Source: Pseudomonas sp. CC120222-01a
GTDB lineage: Bacteria; Pseudomonadota; Gammaproteobacteria; Pseudomonadales; Pseudomonadaceae
Length of the DNA: 64,000 bases
Direction of reading: 5' to 3'
Assembly: GCF_003097235.1 (NCBI RefSeq)
Contig: NZ_QEQQ01000019.1
Coordinates: 1-64,000 of the forward strand
Shown: positions 8,355 through 16,032 of the stretch, in pieces
How positions within the stretch are numbered: position 1 is the stretch's first letter
How the letters are laid out: each line of letters begins with the position of its first letter
Program-made: the position numbers and the translations under genes
Notes under the pieces: model-generated
What the model saw: only the letters and a program-made list of their open reading frames with translations
What the model was told of the DNA's origin: nothing
Databases searched by the model: none

Positions 8355-9644
8355 TCAGCGCTTGTTGGCGAGCAGGTACAGGCCAACGGCCAGACCGACA
8401 GCGCACAGGCCAGCCACATAGTAGGCAGGCGCCATCGGGCTGACCTTGAGCAGCGCCGTCACCACCATCGGCGTCAGGCCGCCGAAGATGGCGTAGGCGA
8501 CGTTGTAGGAGAACGACAGCCCGCTAAAGCGCACCACCGCCGGGAACGCCTTGACCATCACGTACGGCACCGCGCCGATCACACCCACGCACAAGCCGGT
8601 CACTGCATACAGCGGGAACAGCAGCTCAGGATGGGTCGGCAGGCTGTGGTAGAAGGTCCAGGAGCTGGCCAGCAGCAGCAGGCTGCCGATCACGAACACC
8701 CGGCCCGCACCAAAGCGGTCGGCCAGGCTGCCGGCACCGATGCAACCGAAGCTGAGCAGCACGATTGCCAGGCTGTTGGCCTTGAGCGAGTCGGTGGGGC
8801 TGACGTGGTAAATGCTCTGCAACAACGCCGGGGTCATCAGGATCACCACGACGATGCCGGCAGACAGCATCCAGGTCAGCAGCATCGACAGGATGATCGG
8901 GCCACGGTGGTCACGCAGCACCGCACGCAGCGGCAACTCTTCGGCCAGGGCTTTGCGCTGCTGCATCTCGGCGAACACCGGGGTCTCGTGCAGCCAGCGG
9001 CGCAGGTACACCGAGAACAGGCCAAACACACCGCCGAGCAGGAACGGGATCCGCCAGGCGTAGTCGGCCACTTCTTCGGCGCTGTAGAGGGTGTTGATCA
9101 GGGTCGCTACCAGCGAGCCGAGCAGGATGCCCGCCGTCAGGCCGGCAGTCAGGGTGCCACAGGCGTAGCCGGTGTTGCGCGCCGGCACATGCTCGGAGAC
9201 GAACACCCAGGCGCCCGGCACCTCGCCACCGATGGCCGCGCCCTGGATCACGCGCATCAGTAGCAGCAGGACCGGCGCCCACAGGCCGATCTGTGCATAC
9301 GTCGGCAGCAAACCCATGATCAGGGTCGGCAAGGCCATCATGAAGATGCTCAGGGTGAACATCTTCTTACGCCCGAGCAGGTCGCCGAAGTGAGCCATGA
9401 CGATGCCACCCAGTGGCCGTGCCAGATAACCGGCGGCGAAGATGCCGAAGGTCTGCATCAGGCGTAGCCATTCGGGCATGTCAGGCGGGAAGAACAGCTT
9501 GCCGACCACCGTGGCGAAGAACACGAAGATGATGAAGTCGTAGAACTCCAGGGCTCCGCCCAAGGCGGACAGTGAGAGGGTCTTGTAGTCACTGCGGGTC
9601 AGCGGCCGCGAGGGCTGCTCGATACTGCTCGGCACGGAGGTCAT
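8355..9644 (-). CDS. MFS transporter, metabolite:H+ symporter (MHS) type
   Basis: Protein of 429 residues with about 12 membrane helices. The N-terminus ALGGALEFYDFIIFVFFATVVGKLFF and the motif GYLARPLGGIVMAHFGDLLGRKKMF are typical of the MHS branch (ProP/ShiA/KgtP-like), which moves organic acids or osmolytes with protons. The substrate cannot be told from the sequence. It is a single gene on the minus strand, ending against a REP pair. It shares its opening motif style with the second MHS gene at 53497-54795, but the two are not close copies. Confidence 0.88.
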   Translation of the reverse strand: MTSVPSSIEQPSRPLTRSDYKTLSLSALGGALEFYDFIIFVFFATVVGKLFFPPDMPEWLRLMQTFGIFAAGYLARPLGGIVMAHFGDLLGRKKMFTLSIFMMALPTLIMGLLPTYAQIGLWAPVLLLLMRVIQGAAIGGEVPGAWVFVSEHVPARNTGYACGTLTAGLTAGILLGSLVATLINTLYSAEEVADYAWRIPFLLGGVFGLFSVYLRRWLHETPVFAEMQQRKALAEELPLRAVLRDHRGPIILSMLLTWMLSAGIVVVILMTPALLQSIYHVSPTDSLKANSLAIVLLSFGCIGAGSLADRFGAGRVFVIGSLLLLASSWTFYHSLPTHPELLFPLYAVTGLCVGVIGAVPYVMVKAFPAVVRFSGLSFSYNVAYAIFGGLTPMVVTALLKVSPMAPAYYVAGLCAVGLAVGLYLLANKR

Positions 9645-10002
9645 CGCTCGTCGTTCTCTTGTAGGTCATGCAGGCCGCTTGGCACGCGGCTTCTGGGTTA
9701 GGGCGAGGAGCGAAGATAGCAAATTGCCGAGCTGCGCTGAAAGCGATACAAAATCCATACAGATATTCGTGAATGCGCAGTCGTCGCCTGGCGATTGGCT
9801 ATATATACTGGCCGTTCGTAGGAAAAGGTTGCTTTAACCGTGGGAAGTTGTGCGAAAACGCCGGACGTGATGTCAGACGGTTTCGCAGAGTTTCCCTATG
9901 GCCGTCCAGCGAAACGCAATCGGCGTAGTATGTTGTCAGCTGAATCGTTTTCCCGGCCTTGCGCCCCCCAACGAAAGCGTCACGGGTCAGAGGCCCCATC
10001 GC
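9645..10002. other. divergent intergenic region
   Basis: About 358 bp between the divergent MHS transporter and thioesterase genes. It is less GC-rich than the flanks around 9725-9840 and contains a TATATATACT stretch near 9802-9811 that could be a -10 region, but no convincing -35 is at the right distance. I see no conserved gene in it. An open frame running into the thioesterase from 9898 is probably untranslated leader. Confidence 0.5.
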
Positions 10003-10401
10003 ATGATTGAGCTCGAACAAGAAGATCCTATCCCGCAAGGCGACCTGGCCTTGCAGATCACCGCGCTGCCGCGCGAAACCAATGGTTTCGGCGACATCTT
10101 CGGCGGCTGGCTGGTCGCGCAGATGGACCTGGCCGGCACCGCCATGGCCAGCCGCGTCGCTGGCGGCCGGGTCGCCACGGTATCCATTGACCGCATGGCA
10201 TTCCTGGTGCCGGTGGCCGTGGGCGCACAACTGTCGTTCTATACCCAGACCCTGGAAATCGGCCGCAGCTCGATCCGCATGATGGTCGAGGTGTGGAGTG
10301 ACGACCCGCTGTCCAGCGAATGGCGCAAGGTTACCGAAGCGACATTCGTGTTCGTCGCCATCGATGGCAGTGGCCGAACCCGCTCGGTGCCTCGTCGCTG
10401 A
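10003..10401 (+). CDS. acyl-CoA thioesterase, hotdog fold (YciA-like)
   Basis: Protein of 132 residues. The hotdog segment NGFGDIFGGWLVAQMDLAGTAMASR carries the helix and the Asp typical of the YciA/acyl-CoA hydrolase group, followed by VSIDRMAFLVPVAVG and the strand-rich C-terminus. It hydrolyses acyl-CoA esters in the cytoplasm. I chose the ATG at 10003 (MIELEQEDPIPQGDL), which gives the normal family length and has AGAGG upstream; the frame stays open to 9898 but without a site. The next gene is 72 bp downstream on the same strand. Confidence 0.87.
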   Translation: MIELEQEDPIPQGDLALQITALPRETNGFGDIFGGWLVAQMDLAGTAMASRVAGGRVATVSIDRMAFLVPVAVGAQLSFYTQTLEIGRSSIRMMVEVWSDDPLSSEWRKVTEATFVFVAIDGSGRTRSVPRR

Positions 10402-10473
10402 GCCTTGCGAGCGGTAAACTCATTGCACGTCACCGAGTCCAAGGGCTCACAGGCAATCAATGAGACGAGCGCA

Positions 10474-11370
10474 ATGGCTACCTTCAAGGTCGAATCCGAG
10501 CAACACGGCGAACTCAACTGCTGGCGCATCAGCAGCGACCGCGCCGAACTACTGATCGCCCAGCAGGGCGCGCAGATCCTCAGCTACCAGCGTGTTGGCG
10601 AGCCACCGCTGCTATGGCTGAGCGACCAGGCCATCTTCCGCCAGGGCAAATCGGTGCGCGCCGGTGTGCCGGTGTGCTGGCCGTGGTTTGGCAACCTGCA
10701 GCGCAACCCCGCATCCGTGCAGGCCATGTACCGTGGCGAGCAGGCTCCCGCCCATGGCTTGGCGCGTACGCGTGACTGGCAGTTGCTGGGCGTCGAAGAA
10801 AAAGGTGATGACCTGCACATCGAGTTCGAGCTGCCAGAGGCCAAGGGCGATCTGCCGGACTGGCCGCATGACGTCGAGCTGAAACTGCAGATCGTACTGG
10901 GTGATGAGCTCAGCGTGTCCCTGAACAGCCGCAACATGGGCAACAGCCCCGTGACCATCAGCCAGGCCTTGCACAGCTACTTTGCCGTCAGCGACGTGCG
11001 CCAAGCGCGGGTCGAAGGGGTCGAGGGGCTGCAGTACATCGAGACCCTGGCTGACTGGGAACAGCGCCAGCAGCAGGGTGCGCTGGGCTTTGCCGGGGAA
11101 ACTGACCGGATCTACCTGGATACGCCGCAGAAGCTGAGCATTGTCGATCCGCACTGGGAGCGGCGGATCACCCTGACCTGCACCGGGTCGCGCTCGGCGG
11201 TGATCTGGAACCCGTGGACCGAGCGGGCCAAGGAGCTGGCAGACATGGCCGATGACGGCTGGCAGCGGATGCTGTGCATCGAGACGGCGAATGTTTGGGA
11301 TGATGTGGTGGAGCTAAAACCCGGTGCCAGCCGATCGCTGCAGGTCAGGGTTGGCAGCGCCAAGATCTGA
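10474..11370 (+). CDS. D-hexose-6-phosphate mutarotase (YeaD-like)
   Basis: Protein of 298 residues of the aldose 1-epimerase/YeaD superfamily. Recognisable parts are VPVCWPWFGN, the His in PAHGLARTRDWQLL, and ALHSYFAVSDVRQARVEG with the second conserved His, and a late Glu (LCIETANV). The family interconverts the anomers of glucose-6-phosphate and related sugar phosphates. I took the ATG at 10474 (MATFKVES), the usual family start; a TTG frame extends 23 codons further. No glycolytic gene is adjacent. Confidence 0.87.
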   Translation: MATFKVESEQHGELNCWRISSDRAELLIAQQGAQILSYQRVGEPPLLWLSDQAIFRQGKSVRAGVPVCWPWFGNLQRNPASVQAMYRGEQAPAHGLARTRDWQLLGVEEKGDDLHIEFELPEAKGDLPDWPHDVELKLQIVLGDELSVSLNSRNMGNSPVTISQALHSYFAVSDVRQARVEGVEGLQYIETLADWEQRQQQGALGFAGETDRIYLDTPQKLSIVDPHWERRITLTCTGSRSAVIWNPWTERAKELADMADDGWQRMLCIETANVWDDVVELKPGASRSLQVRVGSAKI

Positions 11371-11380
11371 TGACTGCGTC

Positions 11381-11479
11381 AGCCTCTTCGCGGGCTCGCC
11401 CGCTCCCACAAGGTTCTCCACTGTGTTCAAAACCTGTGGAGATCCCCTGTGGGAGCGGGCTTGCCCGCTAAGAGGCCGG
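11381..11479. repeat. inverted pair of REP elements
   Basis: REP copies at about 11381-11412 and 11445-11479 in opposite orientation (CCCGCTCCCAC / GTGGGAGCGGGC cores). They sit between the convergent mutarotase and DUF3299 genes. Confidence 0.85.
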
Positions 11480-11490
11480 CACAGGAGAGA

Positions 11491-12024
11491 TCAGAGGTCA
11501 GCGTCTTCCACCACCCTCACCTTCCCCGCATCCAGCGCATAAGCCGCATCGGCCAGGTCATTGCTGACCTTCTCCACCTTCAACTTGCCGCTGACCCAAA
11601 GCGGCGTGTAGATATCATCGATCTTCAGGCCCTTCGGATACCGCACCAGCACCAACTGGTTTGGCGGTGGCGGCGGCACGTGGATGCAGGCGCCTGGGTA
11701 AGGCACGAGGAAGAACAAGGTGCTGTTGCCCTTGGCATCGCTTTCCAGCGGCACCGGGTAGCCGCCCAGGCGGATGTCCTTGCCGTTCATGGCGGCCACG
11801 GTCTTGGTCGAATACATCACCGCCGGCAGGCCCTTGCTCTGCTTGAGGCCGCCCTTGGCGGTGAAGGTGCCATTGGCTTCCGGCGAGTTGTGATCGATCT
11901 CGGGCATTTCTTCGAGGGCCTTCTGGTCCGACTTGGGCATCAGCTCCAGCCAGTCGGTTTCAGGCAACTCGGCATGGGCCAGGGTACTGATCAGAAGCAA
12001 CGGAATGAGAAAAAAGGCACGCAT
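11491..12024 (-). CDS. DUF3299 exported protein
   Basis: Protein of 177 residues from the ATG at 12024; a further in-frame ATG at 12039 has poorer support. Residues 1-18 (MRAFFLIPLLLISTLAHA) are a Sec signal peptide, so the mature protein is periplasmic. The segments GYPVPLESDAKGNSTLFFLVPYPGACIHVPPPPPNQLVLV are characteristic of DUF3299, in which a conserved Cys (in GACIH) and a proline run stand out. The function of this family is not established. It lies after a stress-type membrane protein gene on the same strand (gap about 50 bp). Confidence 0.8.
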   Translation of the reverse strand: MRAFFLIPLLLISTLAHAELPETDWLELMPKSDQKALEEMPEIDHNSPEANGTFTAKGGLKQSKGLPAVMYSTKTVAAMNGKDIRLGGYPVPLESDAKGNSTLFFLVPYPGACIHVPPPPPNQLVLVRYPKGLKIDDIYTPLWVSGKLKVEKVSNDLADAAYALDAGKVRVVEDADL

Positions 12025-12073
12025 GAAAATGCTCGGCAACTCGAGATGAATTGCCGGGCATTCTAACCAGTAT

Positions 12074-12319
12074 TCAGCGTTTCTTGATGAATCCGTAGAT
12101 CACCAGAAGGATGATCGCACCCACCAGCGCACCGATGAATCCTGCAGCTTGGCCAGCCTGGTAGATCCCCAGTGCCTGGCCGCCATAGGTGGCGAGCAGG
12201 GAGCCGGCGATACCCAGCAAAATGGTCATGATCCAGCCCATGCTGTCGTCGCCCGGCTTGAGGAAGCGGGCCAGCAGGCCAACGATGAGGCCGATGAAGA
12301 TGGTTCCAATGATGCCCAT
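12074..12319 (-). CDS. GlsB/YeaQ/YmgE family small membrane protein
   Basis: Protein of 81 residues from the ATG at 12319, which has AGAGGG 9 bp upstream; the frame extends to 12349 without a site. Three glycine-rich hydrophobic segments (GIIGTIFIGLIVGLLARFLKPG, GWIMTILLGIAGSLLATYGGQ, GFIGALVGAIILLVIYGFIKKR) are the hallmark of the transglycosylase-associated/YeaQ family. These proteins are associated with general stress, with no defined activity. Confidence 0.88.
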   Translation of the reverse strand: MGIIGTIFIGLIVGLLARFLKPGDDSMGWIMTILLGIAGSLLATYGGQALGIYQAGQAAGFIGALVGAIILLVIYGFIKKR

Positions 12320-12344
12320 GGCAATCCCTCTGAAGTGAAGATGG

Positions 12345-12379
12345 AACAAGCCAAAGCCTAGACAGCGCTTTGGCTTGTT
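12345..12379 (-). terminator. terminator after purEK
   Basis: A perfect 13-bp stem (AACAAGCCAAAGC / GCTTTGGCTTGTT) with a 9-nt loop, 38 bp beyond the purK stop codon on the minus strand. Only a modest U-run follows. It also insulates the small membrane protein gene downstream. Confidence 0.7.
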
Positions 12380-12416
12380 GCCATTTTCAGAGGGCAGACC
12401 CCGAGCAGAAGTTCGA

Positions 12417-13499
12417 TCAGTTGCTGATCAGCGCTTCTACTTCGGCAATCTTGGCCCTCAGGCTGGCCATGTCCTGGCAGCGCAGGGTGGCGTGGCCGAC
12501 CTTGCGTCCGACCTTGAAGGCCTTGCCGTAGTGGTGCAGGTGGCAGCCGTCGATGGCCACGACCTTGTCTACCGCCGGCACTTCACCGATGAAGTTGAGC
12601 ATGGCGCTCTCACCGACCTTGGCAGTCGAGCCCAGCGGCAGGCCGGCCACGGCGCGCAGGTGGTTTTCGAACTGGCTGCACTCGGCACCTTCGATGGTCC
12701 AGTGCCCGGAGTTGTGCACACGTGGGGCGATTTCGTTGGCCTTCAGGCCACCGTCGACTTCGAAGAACTCGAAAGCCATCACACCGACATAGTCCAGCTG
12801 CTTGAGCACACGACCAACGTAGTCTTCGGCCAGGCCCTGCAGCGGATGCGCTTCGCTGGCCACCGACAGTTTCAGAATGCCGCTCTCGTGGGTGTTGTGC
12901 ACCAACGGGTAGAAGCGGGTTTCGCCATCGCGGGCACGCACGGCCACCAGCGATACTTCACCGGTGAAAGGTACGAAGCCTTCCAGCAGGCAAGGCACGC
13001 TGCCCAGCTCGGCGAAGGTACCCACCACGTCTTCAGGCGTGCGCAGAACCTTCTGGCCCTTGCCGTCGTAGCCCAGGGTGCGGGTCTTCAGCACTGCCGG
13101 CAGGCCGATGCTGGCGACCGCCGCGTCGAGGTCTGCCTGGGAGAGGATGTCGGCGAAGGCCGGAGTCGGGATCCCCAGGTCGCGGAACATGCTCTTCTCG
13201 AACAGGCGGTCGCGAGCGATGCGCAGGGCTTCGGCGCTCGGGTAGACCGGGACGAACTGCGACAGGAAAGCCACGGTCTCGGCCGGGACGCTTTCGAACT
13301 CGAAGGTCACCAGGTCGACTTCGTCGGCCAGTTGGCGCAGGTGGTCCTGGTCGCCATAGTCGGCACGCAGGTGCTCGCCCAGCGGGGCGGCACAGGCGTC
13401 CGGCGCCGGGTCGAGGAAGGCGAAGTTCATGCCCAGCGGGGTGCCCGCCAGGGCCAGCATGCGGCCCAGTTGGCCGCCACCGATTACACCGATCTTCAT
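12417..13499 (-). CDS. purK: N5-carboxyaminoimidazole ribonucleotide synthase PurK
   Basis: Protein of 360 residues, an ATP-grasp enzyme. It begins MKIGVIGGGQLGRMLALAG, the PurK nucleotide-proximal motif, and has the ATP-grasp segments LPAVLKTRTLGYDGKGQ and EIAPRVHNSGHWTIEGA. It makes N5-CAIR from AIR, ATP and bicarbonate in de novo purine synthesis. It follows purE with a 10-bp gap, the standard purEK operon. Length is normal. Confidence 0.97.
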   Translation of the reverse strand: MKIGVIGGGQLGRMLALAGTPLGMNFAFLDPAPDACAAPLGEHLRADYGDQDHLRQLADEVDLVTFEFESVPAETVAFLSQFVPVYPSAEALRIARDRLFEKSMFRDLGIPTPAFADILSQADLDAAVASIGLPAVLKTRTLGYDGKGQKVLRTPEDVVGTFAELGSVPCLLEGFVPFTGEVSLVAVRARDGETRFYPLVHNTHESGILKLSVASEAHPLQGLAEDYVGRVLKQLDYVGVMAFEFFEVDGGLKANEIAPRVHNSGHWTIEGAECSQFENHLRAVAGLPLGSTAKVGESAMLNFIGEVPAVDKVVAIDGCHLHHYGKAFKVGRKVGHATLRCQDMASLRAKIAEVEALISN

Positions 13500-13509
13500 G
13501 GGTTCAGCC

Positions 13510-14001
13510 TCAAGCCTGGCGCGGGTCTGGATTGTCCAGCACGGTGTCGGTCTGCTCGGTGCGGAACTGCTTCAGCGCCGCGTGGTACTGCGGGTACTTG
13601 GCGCCGAGGATGCTCGCCGACAGCAGCGCGGCGTTGACGGCGCCAGCACGGCCGATGGCCAGGGTGGCAACCGGCACGCCGGCAGGCATCTGCACGATCG
13701 ACAGCAGCGAGTCGACGCCCGAGAGCATCGACGACTGGACGGGCACGCCCAGCACCGGCAGGTGGGTCTTGGCGGCACACATGCCTGGCAGGTGGGCAGC
13801 GCCACCGGCACCGGCAATGATCACCTCGATGCCACGCCCTTCGGCCTCTTCGGCGTACTGGAACAGCAAGTCCGGGGTGCGGTGGGCGGAAACCACCTTC
13901 ACTTCGTAGGGAATGCCGAGTTTTTCCAGCATATCGGCGGTGTGGCTAAGGGTGGACCAATCGGACTTGGAGCCCATGATCACGCCAACCAGTGCACTCA
14001 T
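13510..14001 (-). CDS. purE: N5-carboxyaminoimidazole ribonucleotide mutase PurE
   Basis: Protein of 163 residues, class I PurE. It shows the family motifs [19 protein letters not shown] (with the catalytic His), [12 protein letters not shown] and [28 protein letters not shown]. It converts N5-CAIR to CAIR. The ATG at 14001 has GGAGAGG 8 bp upstream; the longer open frame to 14418 is not supported. Two hairpins lie in its leader (see 14021-14076). Confidence 0.97.
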   Translation of the reverse strand: MSALVGVIMGSKSDWSTLSHTADMLEKLGIPYEVKVVSAHRTPDLLFQYAEEAEGRGIEVIIAGAGGAAHLPGMCAAKTHLPVLGVPVQSSMLSGVDSLLSIVQMPAGVPVATLAIGRAGAVNAALLSASILGAKYPQYHAALKQFRTEQTDTVLDNPDPRQA

Positions 14002-14020
14002 CGTCGAGCCTCTCCTGCAA

Positions 14021-14076
14021 GCGCCTTCTGGCGCGCTAAAAGCAACAAGCCACGCAGGTGGACCGGCGTGGCTTGT
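14021..14076 (-). promoter_or_regulatory. purE leader with two stem-loops
   Basis: On the minus strand, an 11-bp perfect stem (ACAAGCCACGC / GCGTGGCTTGT, 14045-14055 with 14066-14076) is followed by TGCTTTTA. A second short hairpin (GCGCC-AGAA-GGCGC, 14021-14034) lies just before the ribosome binding site. The first resembles an intrinsic terminator inside the leader, so transcription attenuation of purEK is possible. It does not look like a purine riboswitch. Confidence 0.45.
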
Positions 14077-14293
14077 CATACGGATTCTGAATCGACCGGG
14101 TCGGCCGAAGGCGCGGGATTGTAGCGTATTTCTGCGCGGGCCGCCCACCCCCATAAGCACATGTCGGATCAAAGGGCAAGCTGTCTCGCGGGACAACTTT
14201 TCAGTGGTCCACCGGCCAAGCGCCAGGCCTTCCAGGTGCCTCTCGCGTCGGCGATACCGGAACCTCAACGCTCCACACAATGGAGGTTCCACC

Positions 14294-14935
14294 ATGCACT
14301 GCATCAAACGACTTGCCACGGTAATGTTACTGGCGTGCGCACTGCGCTTGCCCGCAGCCATCGCCAGCGAAACCCTGATCATCCACGTATACCTGCACGA
14401 TGAACTCGCATCGGTCACTGAAGAAGCGCTGTACTACGACTACCTGAAACACTGGGAAGACGAGATGCACGCATTCACCTCGCAGTCGATCGAGGTGATC
14501 TACCATCGCGATATTCCGGGCATCACCGACATCGAATACGCCGCAAGGAACAATGCCAGCTCGACACTTCAGGCATTTCACAACGCCATGGCTGAACTCA
14601 GGTTCCAGCACTATCCAAAAGCCATCAACAAGTCGATCCTGGTGACCCAGAACGGCTACGAGCTACTCGACAACGGCAAGACGGTGGAAGGCCTGGCACA
14701 GTTCGAAGGCATCAGCGCCATCGCCTCTCGCAGCAGTTTCGCCAACCTGGGGCACGAAATCGGCCACATGCTCGGGGCCACCCACGAGCATGCAGAAACC
14801 GTCAGGACGCCGTTGCTGGTCAAATGCGAAACGTATGTCTACCCGGAACGCGCCTGGGACCGCTCGAACTGCTACCGCTACAGTGATGATAATCGTCAGA
14901 ATATCGTCGCACACCTGCGCAACCATCAACCGTGA
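14294..14935 (+). CDS. secreted zincin-like metalloprotease, family unknown
   Basis: Protein of 213 residues. The ATG at 14294 has a strong site (GGAGG). Residues 1-24 are a signal peptide ([25 protein letters not shown]). Near residue 155 is [16 protein letters not shown], which fits HExxHxxGxxH, the zinc-binding motif of metzincins. A metzincin normally has a Met-turn downstream; no Met follows here. Two Cys near the C-terminus (KCETYVY, SNCYRY) could form a disulfide. It is probably a secreted or periplasmic protease, but the substrate and exact family are unknown. Its GC content seems a little lower than its neighbours. It stands alone, converging on a LysR gene 3 bp away. Confidence 0.75.
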   Translation: MHCIKRLATVMLLACALRLPAAIASETLIIHVYLHDELASVTEEALYYDYLKHWEDEMHAFTSQSIEVIYHRDIPGITDIEYAARNNASSTLQAFHNAMAELRFQHYPKAINKSILVTQNGYELLDNGKTVEGLAQFEGISAIASRSSFANLGHEIGHMLGATHEHAETVRTPLLVKCETYVYPERAWDRSNCYRYSDDNRQNIVAHLRNHQP

Positions 14936-14938
14936 CGG

Positions 14939-15850
14939 TCAAGCCTCGCCCTGACTGCCCGCCGACTCGAGCTTGCGCCATAGCAGCCTGACGTTGGCCT
15001 TGCGCACCAAGGCGCAGCGATACAGGCGGATTTCCAGCGGCACATGCCACTGAGTGCCGCCACAGATCGCCAGTTCACCCCGCTCCAGTTCGCCGCGCAT
15101 CGACAAGCGAGGCACCCAGGCAATGCCCATCCCTTCGAGCGCCATGCTCTTCAGGCTGTCGGCCATCGCGGTTTCATAAACGGTGGTATAGCGCAGGTTG
15201 CGCTGGCGCAAGAGCAGATTCACCGAACGGCCAAGGAAGGCACCGGCACTGTAGGCCAACAACGGCACGCTGCTGTCGGCTTCAAGGTCGAACAGCGGCT
15301 TGCCGTCGGCATCCACTGCGCACACCGGAAGCATTTCGGTGTTGCCCATGTGCAGCGACGGGAAGATTTCTGCATCCATCTGCAAGGCCGCGTCGGGATC
15401 ATAGAACGCCAGCATCAGGTCGCAGCCACCCTCCCTTAATGCATGCACCGCATCTCCGACGTTAGTCGCAACCAGGCGTGTGGCGATGTTCAAACCATCA
15501 TTGCGCAACTGGGCTACCCAGCGTGGGAAAAAGCCCGATGCCAGGGAGTGCGCCGCAGACACCTGGATCACCTCACCCTGGCCACCTTCGAGGTGATGCA
15601 AATGGCGAAGAACTTCGCTTAATTGGTCGACAACGGTACGGGCAGTGACGAGAAACAGCTGCCCTGCCTCGGTCAGCTCGATCGGTGTGCGGGAACGATT
15701 CACCAGGGTCAGCCCCAGCGCTGCTTCCAGGCTGCGTATACGCCGGCTGAAGGCGGGCTGGGTGACGAAACGTCGTTCGGCCGCCTGGGAAAAACTGCGG
15801 GTGGAGGCCAGGGCACTGAAGTCCTCCAGCCACTTGCTTTCGAGGTTCAT
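14939..15850 (-). CDS. LysR family regulator, probably of aspA
   Basis: Protein of 303 residues from the ATG at 15850 (MNLESKWLEDFSAL), which has GGGAGA 8 bp upstream. Residues 5-65 are the winged helix-turn-helix (TRSFSQAAERRFVTQPAFSRRIRSLEAALG); the remainder is the effector-binding domain. It is divergent from aspA across 182 bp that contain a good LysR-type box. Regulation of aspA is inferred from position; the inducer could be an amino acid or dicarboxylate. Confidence 0.88.
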   Translation of the reverse strand: MNLESKWLEDFSALASTRSFSQAAERRFVTQPAFSRRIRSLEAALGLTLVNRSRTPIELTEAGQLFLVTARTVVDQLSEVLRHLHHLEGGQGEVIQVSAAHSLASGFFPRWVAQLRNDGLNIATRLVATNVGDAVHALREGGCDLMLAFYDPDAALQMDAEIFPSLHMGNTEMLPVCAVDADGKPLFDLEADSSVPLLAYSAGAFLGRSVNLLLRQRNLRYTTVYETAMADSLKSMALEGMGIAWVPRLSMRGELERGELAICGGTQWHVPLEIRLYRCALVRKANVRLLWRKLESAGSQGEA

Positions 15851-15917
15851 GAAGCAGATCTCCCGGCGTGCACCAAAATGGAACACGCTCGAATGTCAAT
15901 TGGCGTCACACGAAACA

Positions 15918-15936
15918 CTATGCCGTTTGTGCATAG
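15918..15936. promoter_or_regulatory. LysR-type box between lysR and aspA
   Basis: CTATGC-CGTTTGT-GCATAG is a perfect 6-7-6 inverted repeat that contains the T-N11-A core of LysR binding sites. It lies 68 bp before the lysR start and 97 bp before aspA, the usual place for a recognition site. Confidence 0.65.
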
Positions 15937-16032
15937 GTTAGCGTGCAACAGCATTGGCCGCAAAATCCCCTTCAGGCCTAGGATTGGCGCCATTCCGGCA
16001 TGTGCCGGGTCAAAATCGAGATGATATCCATC

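Noticed and set aside
9780-9830. A sigma-70 promoter for the thioesterase gene
   Set aside because: A TATATATACT -10 candidate exists but no acceptable -35 lies 16-18 bp upstream.
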